Source: Actinomadura sp. NBRC 104425 (lineage in GTDB: Bacteria > Actinomycetota > Actinomycetes > Streptosporangiales > Streptosporangiaceae). From it: 64,000 bases of DNA. Made by a program: the position numbers and the translations under genes. Position 1 is the first letter of the stretch. Each line of letters starts with the position of its first letter. A model generated the notes under the pieces. That model saw only the letters and a program-made list of their open reading frames with translations. It was not told the origin of the DNA and did no database searches. Location of the stretch: contig NZ_BSTN01000002.1 of assembly GCF_030269545.1 (NCBI RefSeq), forward strand, positions 186,001 through 250,000, in the 5' to 3' direction. Shown in pieces: positions 56,801 through 63,516 of the stretch.

Positions 56801-57060
56801 CCGGCCCTGCGGGGGACGTGGAAGCCCTTCATCGTCTTGTACCGGGGGAAGACGTCCTTGAAGACGCGGGCCTCCACGTGGTGCACGCCCGGCATGCCGT
56901 TGGCGGTGGGCGGGCCCTCGTAGAACGTCCAGCGCGGGCCGGATGCGGTGCGCTCCAGGGACCGTTGGAAGACCCTGTTCTCCCGCCAGCGGCGCAGCAT
57001 CTCCCGCTCCAGGGCGGGCAGGTCGACCTGCGCGGGCAGCGGGCGGAACCGACGACTCAC
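53872..57060 (-). CDS. ileS: Isoleucyl-tRNA synthetase
   Basis: 1062-residue class I synthetase. The HIGH motif is G-V-H-H at 58-61 and K-M-S-K-H lies at 602-606. The editing domain carries T-T-T-P-W-T and the zinc-type cysteines P-Y-C-P-R-C and H-C-W-R-C. Sequence character (Y-E-G-P-P-T-A-N-G, G-W-D-C-H-G-L-P-V-E) is that of the eukaryote-like IleS2 group, the form usually less sensitive to mupirocin; sensitivity itself is not shown. ATG 57060 region reads GTG AGT CGT, preceded by CCGGAGG that lies in the T-box switch. Confidence 0.96.
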   Translation of the reverse strand: MSRRFRPLPAQVDLPALEREMLRRWRENRVFQRSLERTASGPRWTFYEGPPTANGMPGVHHVEARVFKDVFPRYKTMKGFHVPRRAGWDCHGLPVEVAVERELGLSGKKDIEAYGVAEFNRRCRESVLRHVDAFEEMSDRLGFWADNAQAYRTMDPEYVESVWWSLKAVFDKGLLFRDFRITPYCPRCGTGLSDHELGQPGGYETVTSPSVYVRMPVTSGPLADMGASLLIWTTTPWTLVSNTAVAVHPDVVYVAARPAGSNEVLVVAEPLLEQVLGEGPDRVATFRGTDLERTSYRRPFDLVDIPDAHYVVLGDYVTVEDGTGLVHQAPAFGADDMAVCRAYGMPVVNPIGPDGRFHREVPLVGGRFFKRADEFLTADLDERGLLYRSGRLEHSYPHCWRCHTPLLYYALPAWYIRTTSIKQRLLEENERTNWFPETVKHGRYGEWLRNNVDWALSRSRYWGTPLPLWVCEADDDHVTCVGSLAELGDLAGRDLSGLDPHRPYVDEVTFPCPRCGARARRVPDVIDAWYDSGSMPFAQWGAPHRNKEAFESSYPAQYICEAQDQTRGWFYSLMAVGTLVFDRSSYENVLCLGLILAEDGRKMSKHLGNMLEPIPLMERHGADALRWFMLASGMPWASRRVGHNALEEIVRKVLLTYWNTASFLVLYAGAAASQGGRPWTPERMGEAPAPADRPLLDRWALAELHRTVGEVDAALERFDSAAAGRRLAEFIDDLSNWYVRRSRRRFWEGPDTPAGAAAFATLYECVETLTRLMAPMVPFVTDYVWDVIRPADAPESVHLADWPAVREDLLDPELTARMGLVRRLVELGRSARAASGVRTRQPLGRALVGAPGWPELPEELRAQIAEELNVAALQDLSSIGGDLVHYQVKPNFRELGRRFAKDTPGVAGAVAAADPAALVAALRADGAATVEVPGIGAVALSPAEVIVTERPRTGWAVESAAGETVALDLTVTPELRRAGQVREVVRLLQDARKAAGLEVTDRVALWWRAAGDDLAEALREHGAQIAAEVLAVEFHEGRPDGDLPARRDDELGLTFWLRRAAG

Positions 57061-57310
57061 GGGCGGACCTCCGGATGCTCACATGTGACAGCACGTGGAC
57101 CGGAGGGACGAGGCGCCTTCAAGGGCCCCGCGGTACCACCCTCCTTGGCCGCGCCTCGGGCGCGACCCGCTTCGTTCACCTCTCGGCTGCCGGGTCTACT
57201 GGGCCCGTCCGGTCGCCGTGGGACGCGTGCGTCCCGAGGGGTCGGGCGGGCGGTTCTTCCGGCGGCTCCGGGGTGATCTGGCCGCCGGGCACGCCCCCGG
57301 GCTCGCACCG
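57061..57310 (-). promoter_or_regulatory. Translational T-box riboswitch for ileS
   Basis: On the minus strand, stem I CCGGCGGC/GCCGCCGG (57288-57281 with 57266-57259) encloses AGATCACC, with the isoleucine specifier ATC at 57277-57275. The T-box AGGGTGGTACCGCGG (57142-57128) pairs the tRNA NCCA end. GGAGGG (57144-57139) can pair CCCTCC (57107-57102); alternatively CCTCCGG (57106-57100) pairs the ribosome site CCGGAGG (57074-57068). The two pairings exclude each other, so uncharged tRNA-Ile frees the ribosome site. The short stem I is as in other actinobacterial ileS T-boxes. Confidence 0.93.
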
Positions 57311-57565
57311 TCCCCGGGTCGCTCATGGCTGCATTCGGCGGCAGGTGTCCCCATCAAGGCCGTGCCGATGAGGCCGCTTGCTGTGACCGTAACGCACCGT
57401 GGCCCGAATCTCTTCCCTCCGCGCCACCGGCCGCACCCGCCGTTACGAGAATGTGGCGTAGGTCACTCTTGCGATCTGGGCGGCCGGAGGTTCCCGCACG
57501 GTCGTGACGGGGCATATGCGGTCAGTAATCTCCGCCGGCGTCCCCGGGGCGTCGGCGCACGTCGT

Positions 57566-57594
57566 TTGCCGTCCCGCGAAAGGGGACCTATGCT
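57566..57594 (+). promoter_or_regulatory. Promoter for the TraR-like gene
   Basis: TTGCCG (57566-57571), 17-nt spacer, TATGCT (57589-57594). The -10 includes the ATG at 57590, which therefore should not be in the mRNA; this supports the later start at 57638. The rest of 57311-57565 shows no gene; the ileS promoter must lie there on the other strand but I cannot place it. Confidence 0.55.
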
Positions 57595-57637
57595 GCCCGC
57601 ACTGCGTGTGGAGGACATCAGCGCGAGGGGGGCCGAA

Positions 57638-58384
57638 ATGGCCGGCGCGGCGAAGGGGGACAAGCCTCCGGGTGGGCGCGCCCGCGGCGGACACGCGGCC
57701 TCGGGGAGCGCCTCCGGCGCGGCCCCGTCCTCCTCCGAGACGGACGCGCGCGCCCCCGGCCGCAAGCCCGCGGGCAGGGGCTCCAAGGACCGGACGGCCG
57801 ACGCCGTCGCCCGGCGCTCGGACGGCCCGTCCCAGGCGCCGGCGAACACCGACCCGGGCGGCGCGACGGGCACGGCCACCAAGGCCGCGTCGAGAGCCGC
57901 GGCCAAGCGCGGGGCGGCGCCGAAGTCCAAGGACGCCGCCAAGGCCCCGGCCGGTGCGGCGCCGGGCCAGGGCGCGGGGGGCACCGCGGCCAAGGCGGCC
58001 GAGCTGCCGGTCCGCGAGGACGAGGAGCGCTGGACGGAGGAGGAGCTGGCCGAGGTCCGCTCGCGGCTGCGCGAGGAGTGCAGCGCGCTGGAGGCGGAGA
58101 TCGCGGCCACCGCCACGCACATCGCCGACGGCGACTCCACCGCCTCGGCGGGCGACGACCAGGCCGACGCGGGCGCCAAGACGTACGCGCGCGAGCACGA
58201 GCTGGCACTGACCTACAATGCGCGTGACCTGCTCGCCCAGAACGAGCGGGCCGTCCAGCGGATGGACGCGGGCACCTACGGGATCTGCGAGTCGTGCGGC
58301 AGGCCGATCGGCAAGGCGCGCCTCCAGGCGTTCCCGCGTGCGACCCTATGTGTGAGATGCAAACAACGCGAGGAACGTCGCTGA
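57638..58384 (+). CDS. TraR/DksA-type C4 zinc-finger protein with long N-terminal tail
   Basis: About 248 residues. Residues 1-125 are an Ala/Lys/Gly/Pro-rich disordered tail. The C-terminal 110 residues hold a coiled-coil stretch (W-T-E-E-E-L-A-E-V-R-S-R-L-R-E-E) and the zinc finger C-E-S-C-G-R-P-I-G ... C-V-R-C. The fold resembles DksA, which reaches into the RNA-polymerase secondary channel; whether this one does is unproven. Start ATG 57638 has GGGGGG before it. It overlaps the lspA frame at its 3' end. Confidence 0.85.
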   Translation: MAGAAKGDKPPGGRARGGHAASGSASGAAPSSSETDARAPGRKPAGRGSKDRTADAVARRSDGPSQAPANTDPGGATGTATKAASRAAAKRGAAPKSKDAAKAPAGAAPGQGAGGTAAKAAELPVREDEERWTEEELAEVRSRLREECSALEAEIAATATHIADGDSTASAGDDQADAGAKTYAREHELALTYNARDLLAQNERAVQRMDAGTYGICESCGRPIGKARLQAFPRATLCVRCKQREERR

Positions 58385-59196
58385 GCGATACGAACAAGTC
58401 GCCGACGAGCGGGGCCGAGGCATCGTCCGGATCGCCTCGGCCGCGCCGTGTGGGCACCCTGGTCGCGGTCGCGCTGACCGCGCTGGCCCTGGACGCGGTC
58501 ACGAAGGCCGTCGTGGTGGCCACCCTGTCCGACCGCGAGCCGATCCGGCTGCTGGGCGGGCTGCTGACGCTGCGCGAGACGCGCAACAGCGGGGCCGCGT
58601 TCTCCATCGGCACCGGCTACACGATCGTCTTCACGCTGATCGCCTGCGGGGTGGTCGTGGCGATCCTGCGCACCGCCCGCAACCTGCGAAGCCTGCCCTG
58701 GGCGGTGTGCCTGGGCCTGCTGCTGGGCGGCGCGGTGGGCAACCTGGCCGACCGGATGCTGCGCGTGCCCGCGCCGCTGAAAGGCCACGTGGTCGACTGG
58801 ATCGAGCTGCCGTACTGGCCGGTGTTCAACCTGGCCGACTCGGCGATCGTGTGCGGCGGCGTGCTCGCGGTCGTGCTGGCCGCGCGCGGTCTCCAGCTCG
58901 ACGGCACCCGCCTCGGCGACGAGGAGCCGGCCGAGGAGCCCGGCGAGCCCGAAGACTCCGGCGCCCCGGCCGGGGGAGAGGGGGTCGCCGGAGCGCGTGA
59001 GGAGGCGCCTGCGGGCCGCGAGCCCGCCGGCGCGGCTCCCGCATCCCAGGAGGCCGCAAGCGCCCCTGACAGCGGCTCTGACGGCGGCTCCGACGGTCGC
59101 GGCGGCGGCGAGTCCCCTGCGGCGGGCGGGGGCGGGCAGGACGAAGAGGGCGGGACGCCCGCCCGCGGGTCCGCGGCTCCGGAGGAGAAGTCCTGA
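58357..59196 (+). CDS. lspA: Lipoprotein signal peptidase
   Basis: About 279-residue aspartic peptidase cutting prolipoprotein signals. Four helices; [16 protein letters not shown] and F-N-L-A-D-S-A carry the two catalytic Asp residues, and V-V-D-W-I is present. About 100 acidic Gly/Glu/Ser-rich residues follow the last helix; usual LspA ends there. The start is unclear: ATG 58348 and 58357 lie inside the previous gene without RBS, while CTG 58381 has AGGA 7 nt before it and overlaps the previous stop (CTGA). Confidence 0.93.
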   Translation: MQTTRGTSLSDTNKSPTSGAEASSGSPRPRRVGTLVAVALTALALDAVTKAVVVATLSDREPIRLLGGLLTLRETRNSGAAFSIGTGYTIVFTLIACGVVVAILRTARNLRSLPWAVCLGLLLGGAVGNLADRMLRVPAPLKGHVVDWIELPYWPVFNLADSAIVCGGVLAVVLAARGLQLDGTRLGDEEPAEEPGEPEDSGAPAGGEGVAGAREEAPAGREPAGAAPASQEAASAPDSGSDGGSDGRGGGESPAAGGGGQDEEGGTPARGSAAPEEKS

Positions 59197-60125
59197 TGGC
59201 CGACGTACGCAGTCTCCCCGTCCCCGACGGCCTGGAGGGCGAGCGCGTGGACGCCGCCCTGGCCCGGCTGTTCGGGCTGTCGCGCGGCCGGGCCGCCGAC
59301 ATCATCGCCGCCGGCGACGTGCTGCTGGACGGCCGCGAGGTCGCCAAGTCCGAGCGGCTGCGCGCCGGCGCCTGGCTGGAGGTGACCCTGCCGCCCCCGC
59401 CCACGGCCCCCGCCCCGGTCGCCGAACCCGTGCCCGGAATGGGGATTTTGTACGAGGACGCCGACATCGTCGTCGTCGACAAGCCCGTCGGGGTCGCCGC
59501 CCACCCCACCACGGGGTGGACCGGCCCGACCGTCCTCGGCGGGCTGCTGGGTGCCGGGCACACCGTGGCCACCAGCGGCGCCGCCGAGCGCCAGGGCATC
59601 GTGCACCGGCTGGACGCCAACACCACCGGGGCGATGGTCGTGGCCAAGAGCGAGATCGCCTACTCGCGCCTGAAGCGGGCCTTCAAGGAGCGCCGCGTCG
59701 ACAAGCGCTACCACGCCCTGGTGCAGGGCCACCCGGACCCGTTCCGCGGCACCGTCGACGCGCCCATCGACCGGCACCCGTCCGGCGACGGCCGCTTCGC
59801 GGTGGTCGCCGGGGGCAAGCCGTCGGTCACCCACTACGACACGGTGGAGGCGTTCCGCGCGGCCACCCTGCTCGACATCAACCTGGAGACCGGCCGCACC
59901 CACCAGATCCGCGTGCACATGTCGGCGATCCGGCACCCGTGCGTCGGCGACCTGGCCTACGGCGCCGACCCGACGCTGGCCGCCCGGCTCGGCGTGAAAC
60001 GCCAGTGGCTGCACGCGGTGCGCCTGGGGTTCGAGCACCCCACGCGGGGGGACTGGGTCGAGTTCGAGAGCCCGTACCCCGACGACCTCGAGCGCGCCCT
60101 TCAGATCGTCAGCGACGAGTCCTGA
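59196..60125 (+). CDS. RluA/RluD-family 23S rRNA pseudouridine synthase
   Basis: 309 residues: an N-terminal S4 RNA-binding domain (about 12-65) and the catalytic domain with Asp140 in [20 protein letters not shown] and G-D-L-A-Y-G-A are family motifs. RluD modifies helix 69 of 23S rRNA in E. coli; the exact sites here are unknown. ATG 59196 overlaps the lspA stop (TGATG), with GGAGGAG before it; lspA-rluD order is standard. Confidence 0.93.
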   Translation: MADVRSLPVPDGLEGERVDAALARLFGLSRGRAADIIAAGDVLLDGREVAKSERLRAGAWLEVTLPPPPTAPAPVAEPVPGMGILYEDADIVVVDKPVGVAAHPTTGWTGPTVLGGLLGAGHTVATSGAAERQGIVHRLDANTTGAMVVAKSEIAYSRLKRAFKERRVDKRYHALVQGHPDPFRGTVDAPIDRHPSGDGRFAVVAGGKPSVTHYDTVEAFRAATLLDINLETGRTHQIRVHMSAIRHPCVGDLAYGADPTLAARLGVKRQWLHAVRLGFEHPTRGDWVEFESPYPDDLERALQIVSDES

Positions 60126-60168
60126 GCAGCGGGCCGGGCCGCCGACGCGACCGCCTGCGGCAGGCGCC

Positions 60169-60477
60169 CTACAACAGGAGGCGCAGGACGGCGGTCACGC
60201 CGGCGGCCACGGCCAGCACCACCAGGAACGGGGCGCGCAGCAGCAGCGCGGCCACGGCGGCGCCCAGCCCGGCCAGCCGCGGCCCGTCCAGTTGCAGGGA
60301 CCCGTTCTGGGCCAGGGCCTGCACGGCGATCAACGCGGTCAGCAGCGCCACCGGGACCAGGTCGGCGAACCGGCGCACCCGGGGGTCCGCCAGCACCCGC
60401 TGGGGCGTGACCAGCCCGCCCAGTTTGAGCGCGTAGCAGCCGACACCGGTGGCGATCACGGCGATCCACACGCTCAC
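60169..60477 (-). CDS. azlD: AzlD-type branched-chain amino-acid exporter subunit
   Basis: 102-residue hydrophobic protein with four helices, small partner of AzlC in exporters of branched-chain amino acids or methionine (BrnFE in Corynebacterium). V-G-C-Y-A-L-K near 12 and L-V-P-V-A-L-L-T-A-L near 40 fit AzlD. GTG 60477 overlaps the azlC stop by 4 nt. GCCTG/CAGGC at 60155-60167 may be a small terminator between it and the convergent RluD gene. Confidence 0.88.
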   Translation of the reverse strand: MSVWIAVIATGVGCYALKLGGLVTPQRVLADPRVRRFADLVPVALLTALIAVQALAQNGSLQLDGPRLAGLGAAVAALLLRAPFLVVLAVAAGVTAVLRLLL

Positions 60478-61211
60478 GGCTGCTCCTCCGCGTCCGCACG
60501 GGCGCCGCGCCCGGGCCGCAGCAGCACGGGCAGGGCCGCGGCGGCGGCCAGCATCACGGGCACGCCGGACGGCAGCAGCGGCGTCGCCCCGACCGCGATG
60601 ACGGCGGCGGCCGCCGCCACCCGGCGCTCCGTGCCGCCCGCGGACAGGCGGGGCCACAGCAGCGCCAGGAACACCGCGGGCCCCAGCGTGTCCAGGCCGA
60701 ACGCGGCGGGGTCGCCCACCCGGGAGGCGCCGAGCGCCCCCACCAGCGTCGTCAGGTTCCAGGCCAGGTAGAGGCTGACCGCGGTCACGTAGAAGCCGGT
60801 ACGGGCCGAGGCGCGGTCCGGCTGGGCGGTCGCCACGGCCGTGGTCTCGTCGATGACGACCTGGGCGGCGGCCAGGCGGCGCCAGCCCCGCACCCGCAGC
60901 AGGTCCGCCAGACGCAGCCCGTACAGGGCGTTGCGGCCGCCCAGCAGCACCGCGCCCAGCGTCCCGGTCGCCAGCGCGCCCCCGCTGCCGACCACGCCCA
61001 CGAGGGCGAACTGCGACGCCCCGGTGAAGGCCACCAGGCTCAGCGTGCACGCCTGCGCCACCGACAGTCCCGCCGTGACCGCGGCCGCCCCGAAGGCCAG
61101 CCCGGACACCCCCACGCCCAGGCCCACGCCCAGCCCGTCCCGCAGGGCCGCGGAACGCCGCCGGGCGGTCCCGGCATCCGATCCGGCATCCGATTCAGTC
61201 ACCGTCATCAT
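60474..61211 (-). CDS. azlC: AzlC-type amino-acid exporter, large subunit
   Basis: 245-residue membrane protein; G-L-G-V-G-V-S-G-L-A-F-G-A-A-A near 32, F-T-G-A-S-Q-F-A near 62 and A-V-L-L-G-G-R-N-A-L-Y-G-L-R-L near 86 are the AzlC signature. Helices run to about 225. Possibly paired in control with the AraC-type regulator at 62.4 kb, since AraC-type genes often neighbour amino-acid exporters, though chorismate mutase and GNAT genes intervene. Confidence 0.9.
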   Translation of the reverse strand: MMTVTESDAGSDAGTARRRSAALRDGLGVGLGVGVSGLAFGAAAVTAGLSVAQACTLSLVAFTGASQFALVGVVGSGGALATGTLGAVLLGGRNALYGLRLADLLRVRGWRRLAAAQVVIDETTAVATAQPDRASARTGFYVTAVSLYLAWNLTTLVGALGASRVGDPAAFGLDTLGPAVFLALLWPRLSAGGTERRVAAAAAVIAVGATPLLPSGVPVMLAAAAALPVLLRPGRGARADAEEQP

Positions 61212-61226
61212 GGGCGTGGACGCTAG

Positions 61227-61685
61227 TCAGCGGTCCTGGGACCCGTCTTGAACGTTCTTGCGGTCGCGTTCGGAGACCTCCAGGCCCGCCTCGATGACGG
61301 CGTTCATGATGCGGGCCAGCCGCTCGGGGCCCAGCGTCGGCGCGCGCTCGGCCATCGCCGCGACGATCTGCCGCTCCCGGTCGGGGCAGCGGCCCGCGAA
61401 GCCCCCGACCGGTTTGAGGCGCTGCACGACGCCCGCGACGGCGGTGCGCCGTTCGAGCAGCGCGGCCAGCGCCGCGTCGATCCCGTCGATGGCCGCGCGC
61501 GCCTCCTCCACCGTGGAGAGCGCTTCGAGGCGCGGTATCACGACGCGCAGCTCCTCGTGCTGGGGCGCCTCGTCGCGGCCCGCCTCGGTGTGACGTGCTC
61601 CGGTGTCACGTGCTTCGGCGTGAAGTGCCGCGGTCCGGGGCGTCTGGGATCGGGGCGTCTGGGTGTCGAGCGTCTGGTCTGGCAT
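61227..61685 (-). CDS. Chorismate mutase (AroQ fold)
   Basis: 152-residue enzyme converting chorismate to prephenate, the branch to Phe and Tyr. The AroQ helical core covers about 58-145: A-I-D-G-I-D-A-A-L-A-A-L-L-E-R-R, V-V-Q-R-L-K, and P-D-R-E-R-Q-I-V with the active-site Arg, Lys and Glu. Residues 1-45 are a Thr/Ala/Arg-rich tail without homology. No signal peptide, so cytoplasmic. Preceded by a candidate leader peptide and hairpin. It draws on the chorismate made by aroC at 14.7 kb. Confidence 0.9.
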   Translation of the reverse strand: MPDQTLDTQTPRSQTPRTAALHAEARDTGARHTEAGRDEAPQHEELRVVIPRLEALSTVEEARAAIDGIDAALAALLERRTAVAGVVQRLKPVGGFAGRCPDRERQIVAAMAERAPTLGPERLARIMNAVIEAGLEVSERDRKNVQDGSQDR

Positions 61686-61762
61686 GTCCGATTCCCTTCT
61701 GCGGTGGCGGCCCGCGTCAGGGAAGGTGATGCCGTCCGCGCCCGGGCCGCGCTCTGAACGAG

Positions 61763-61789
61763 AAAAGGCAGAGCCCTCTGGGCTCCGCC
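61763..61789 (-). terminator. Terminator or attenuator hairpin before chorismate mutase
   Basis: On the minus strand GGCGGAGCCC (61789-61780), loop AGA, GGGCTCTGCC (61776-61767), then TTTTCTCGTT. This is a 10-bp stem (one G-U pair) with a U-rich tract, one of the few U-tailed terminators in the window. It lies 78 nt before the chorismate mutase start and 207 nt after the GNAT stop, so either role is possible. Confidence 0.7.
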
Positions 61790-61816
61790 TTCGCCGGCTC
61801 CGGGGTCGTCGCCAGG

Positions 61817-61879
61817 TCAGCCCGCGCCGACCGGCTCACCCGGAGCCGGCTGCATAAACGCGGGATAGCGACGGTTCAC
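61817..61879 (-). CDS. Candidate leader peptide for chorismate mutase
   Basis: A 20-codon frame, GTG 61879 to TGA 61817, beginning V-N-R-R-Y-P-A-F-M. Tyr is TAT and Phe is TTT, both very rare in this genome where TAC and TTC prevail. GTG lies 7 nt after TACGAT, so the message would start at the start codon, as for other genes here. Codons 12-15 (61849-61839) can form an 11-bp helix with 61804-61794, just before the terminator. A longer form from ATG 61888 would begin within the -10. Function inferred only. Confidence 0.4.
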   Translation of the reverse strand: MNRRYPAFMQPAPGEPVGAG

Positions 61880-61886
61880 GCCCGTC

Positions 61887-61892
61887 ATCGTA
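61887..61892 (-). promoter_or_regulatory. -10 element for the chorismate mutase leader
   Basis: TACGAT on the minus strand, with TTGGCG 19 nt upstream. Expected transcription start at 61879-61880, coinciding with the leader GTG. Confidence 0.45.
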
Positions 61893-61995
61893 GGCTCCGC
61901 CGTCCCCGACACGCCAACCCACGGGAGGAACATCTCGCCTGTTGAGACGACTCGGGGCGGCCCGGGGCGGCCCGGAGGGTTCGGAGGGCCTTGCT

Positions 61996-62418
61996 TCAGA
62001 GGGCCTTGCGCATCCAGATGTGCGGGATGCCCGCCTCGATGTCCTCCTCGCCGTACGCCTCGTACCCGAGCCGCTCGTAGAACGCGCGCACCGCCGTCTG
62101 CGCGTGCAGCTCCACCGACCGCAGCCCCTCCTCCCGCGCGCGCTGCTCGACCGCGCGCACCAGCGCGGCGCCCAAGCCGGCCCCCCGCGTCTCCGGCAGC
62201 ACCGCCAGCCGCCCCAGGACACCGCAGCCGTCGCGGCGCAGCATCCGCGCCGTGCCCACGGGACGGCCGTCCAGGCGGGCCAGGAAGTGGTCTGCGTCCG
62301 CGTCGTGCTCGTCCAGCTCCAGTTCCGGCGGCACGCCCTGCTCGCCGACGAAGACCCGCAGCCGGATCTCCTCGGCGGCGGCTCGCTCCTGCGGGCCGGT
62401 GACCAGCGAGATCTGCAT
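61996..62418 (-). CDS. GNAT-family N-acetyltransferase
   Basis: 140-residue acetyltransferase of the ElaA/YjcF-like kind. R-L-R-V-F-V-G-E-Q-G-V-P near 19 is the N-terminal hallmark; the acetyl-CoA loop is L-P-E-T-R-G-A-G-L-G-A-A-L near 73, and A-F-Y-E-R-L-G-Y-E near 111 is motif B. Substrate unknown. ATG 62418 abuts AGGAGG with almost no spacing. Divergent from the AraC-type gene with starts only 18 bp apart. Confidence 0.9.
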   Translation of the reverse strand: MQISLVTGPQERAAAEEIRLRVFVGEQGVPPELELDEHDADADHFLARLDGRPVGTARMLRRDGCGVLGRLAVLPETRGAGLGAALVRAVEQRAREEGLRSVELHAQTAVRAFYERLGYEAYGEEDIEAGIPHIWMRKAL

Positions 62419-62423
62419 CCTCC

Positions 62424-62429
62424 TATGAT
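62424..62429 (+). promoter_or_regulatory. -10 element for the AraC-type gene
   Basis: TATGAT ends 7 nt before GTG 62437, with GTGACC 19 nt upstream as a possible -35. A leaderless transcript is expected. The element overlaps the GNAT ribosome site on the other strand. Confidence 0.55.
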
Positions 62430-62436
62430 GTCAGTC

Positions 62437-63297
62437 GTGTCGCAGGAAGTCGCTCATTACTGGCGGCATCCCGTTCTGCCCGACGTGGACCTGCTGCAGG
62501 CCCGCTACGTCACCCACCGCTTCGGCCGTCACACCCATGACGGGTACGTCATCGCCCTCATCGAGGCCGGGGTGGAGGCGTTCGAGCACGCGGGCAGCAC
62601 CGAGCGCGCCCCCAAGGGCTCCCTCGCCGTGCTCAACCCCGGCGTGGTGCACACCGGGTACGCGGGCGCGCCGGGCGGGTGGGCCTACCGGGTGCTGTAC
62701 CCGGCGGTGGGCGTCGTCGCCGACGTCGCCGCCGAGCTGGGAGCCCGGGCGGGCACCCCCTACTTCCCCGACACCGTCATCGAGCGGACGCCCGTCGCCA
62801 CCCTGGTCCGCGCCGCCCACCGCGCCGGCGAGGGCGGCGACGCCCTGGCGGCCTCCTCGCTGCTGCGCACCGCCCTGGGGGCCCTGCTGCGCCACCACGC
62901 CCGCGACATGCCCGCCGAGCGCGGGGCGGCCTGGCCTGCGTCCGTGCGCGCCGCCCGCGACATCCTGCACGACCGCCTGGTGGACCCGCCCACGCTGGAG
63001 GAGCTGGCCGAGGCCGTGGGCACGCGCCCGTTCCGCCTCGTCCGGGCGTTCCGGGCCGCGACGGGCCTGCCGCCGCACGCCTACCTCAACCAGGTGCGCG
63101 TGCGGCGCGCGCGGGGGCTGCTCGACAGGGGGCTGAGCCCGGCGGAGGTGGCCGCCCGCACGGGCTTCGCCGACCAGTCCCATCTCACGCGCCACTTCAA
63201 ACGCGTCGTCGGCGTGCCGCCCGGCGCCTACCAGCACGCCCGCGGCGTCGCCCGATCCCGGTCGGCCCCGCGGGACACGGGGCCGACATCCGGTTGA
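62437..63297 (+). CDS. AraC-family transcriptional regulator
   Basis: 286 residues. An N-terminal cupin-like sensor (about 5-140) includes F-G-R-H-T-H-D-G-Y-V and N-P-G-V-V-H-T-G-Y. The C-terminal double helix-turn-helix spans about 175-275 with L-E-E-L-A-E-A-V-G-T-R-P-F-R-L-V-R-A-F and F-A-D-Q-S-H-L-T-R-H-F-K-R-V-V-G-V-P-P-G-A-Y. Regulators of this subtype often act beside amino-acid exporters. GTG 62437 chosen over ATG 62425/62428, which lie in the -10. Confidence 0.9.
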   Translation: MSQEVAHYWRHPVLPDVDLLQARYVTHRFGRHTHDGYVIALIEAGVEAFEHAGSTERAPKGSLAVLNPGVVHTGYAGAPGGWAYRVLYPAVGVVADVAAELGARAGTPYFPDTVIERTPVATLVRAAHRAGEGGDALAASSLLRTALGALLRHHARDMPAERGAAWPASVRAARDILHDRLVDPPTLEELAEAVGTRPFRLVRAFRAATGLPPHAYLNQVRVRRARGLLDRGLSPAEVAARTGFADQSHLTRHFKRVVGVPPGAYQHARGVARSRSAPRDTGPTSG

Positions 63298-63516
63298 TCA
63301 GCCTAAAAAGGGCAGGTTGGGGACGTGGTGGGGCGAACGCGGGGTGAACGGGCATCCCGGAGTGTCGGGGCGCGAGGTGTCCGAGGGGCGGGTTAGGCTC
63401 TCAGAGCCGCGCCGTCCCGGGCGCTCACCCGGGCGGCGGACTCCCCCGGAACGGATAATCCAGCCACGCACCGGCGGTGCGTGCGCGGTCGCGTGCATTC
63501 AGGAGGCGCAGCGGGC

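Noticed and set aside
61836..62222. A 128-codon minus-strand frame before chorismate mutase
   Set aside because: It is mostly a shadow of the GNAT acetyltransferase in another frame, Arg-rich, with no family match.
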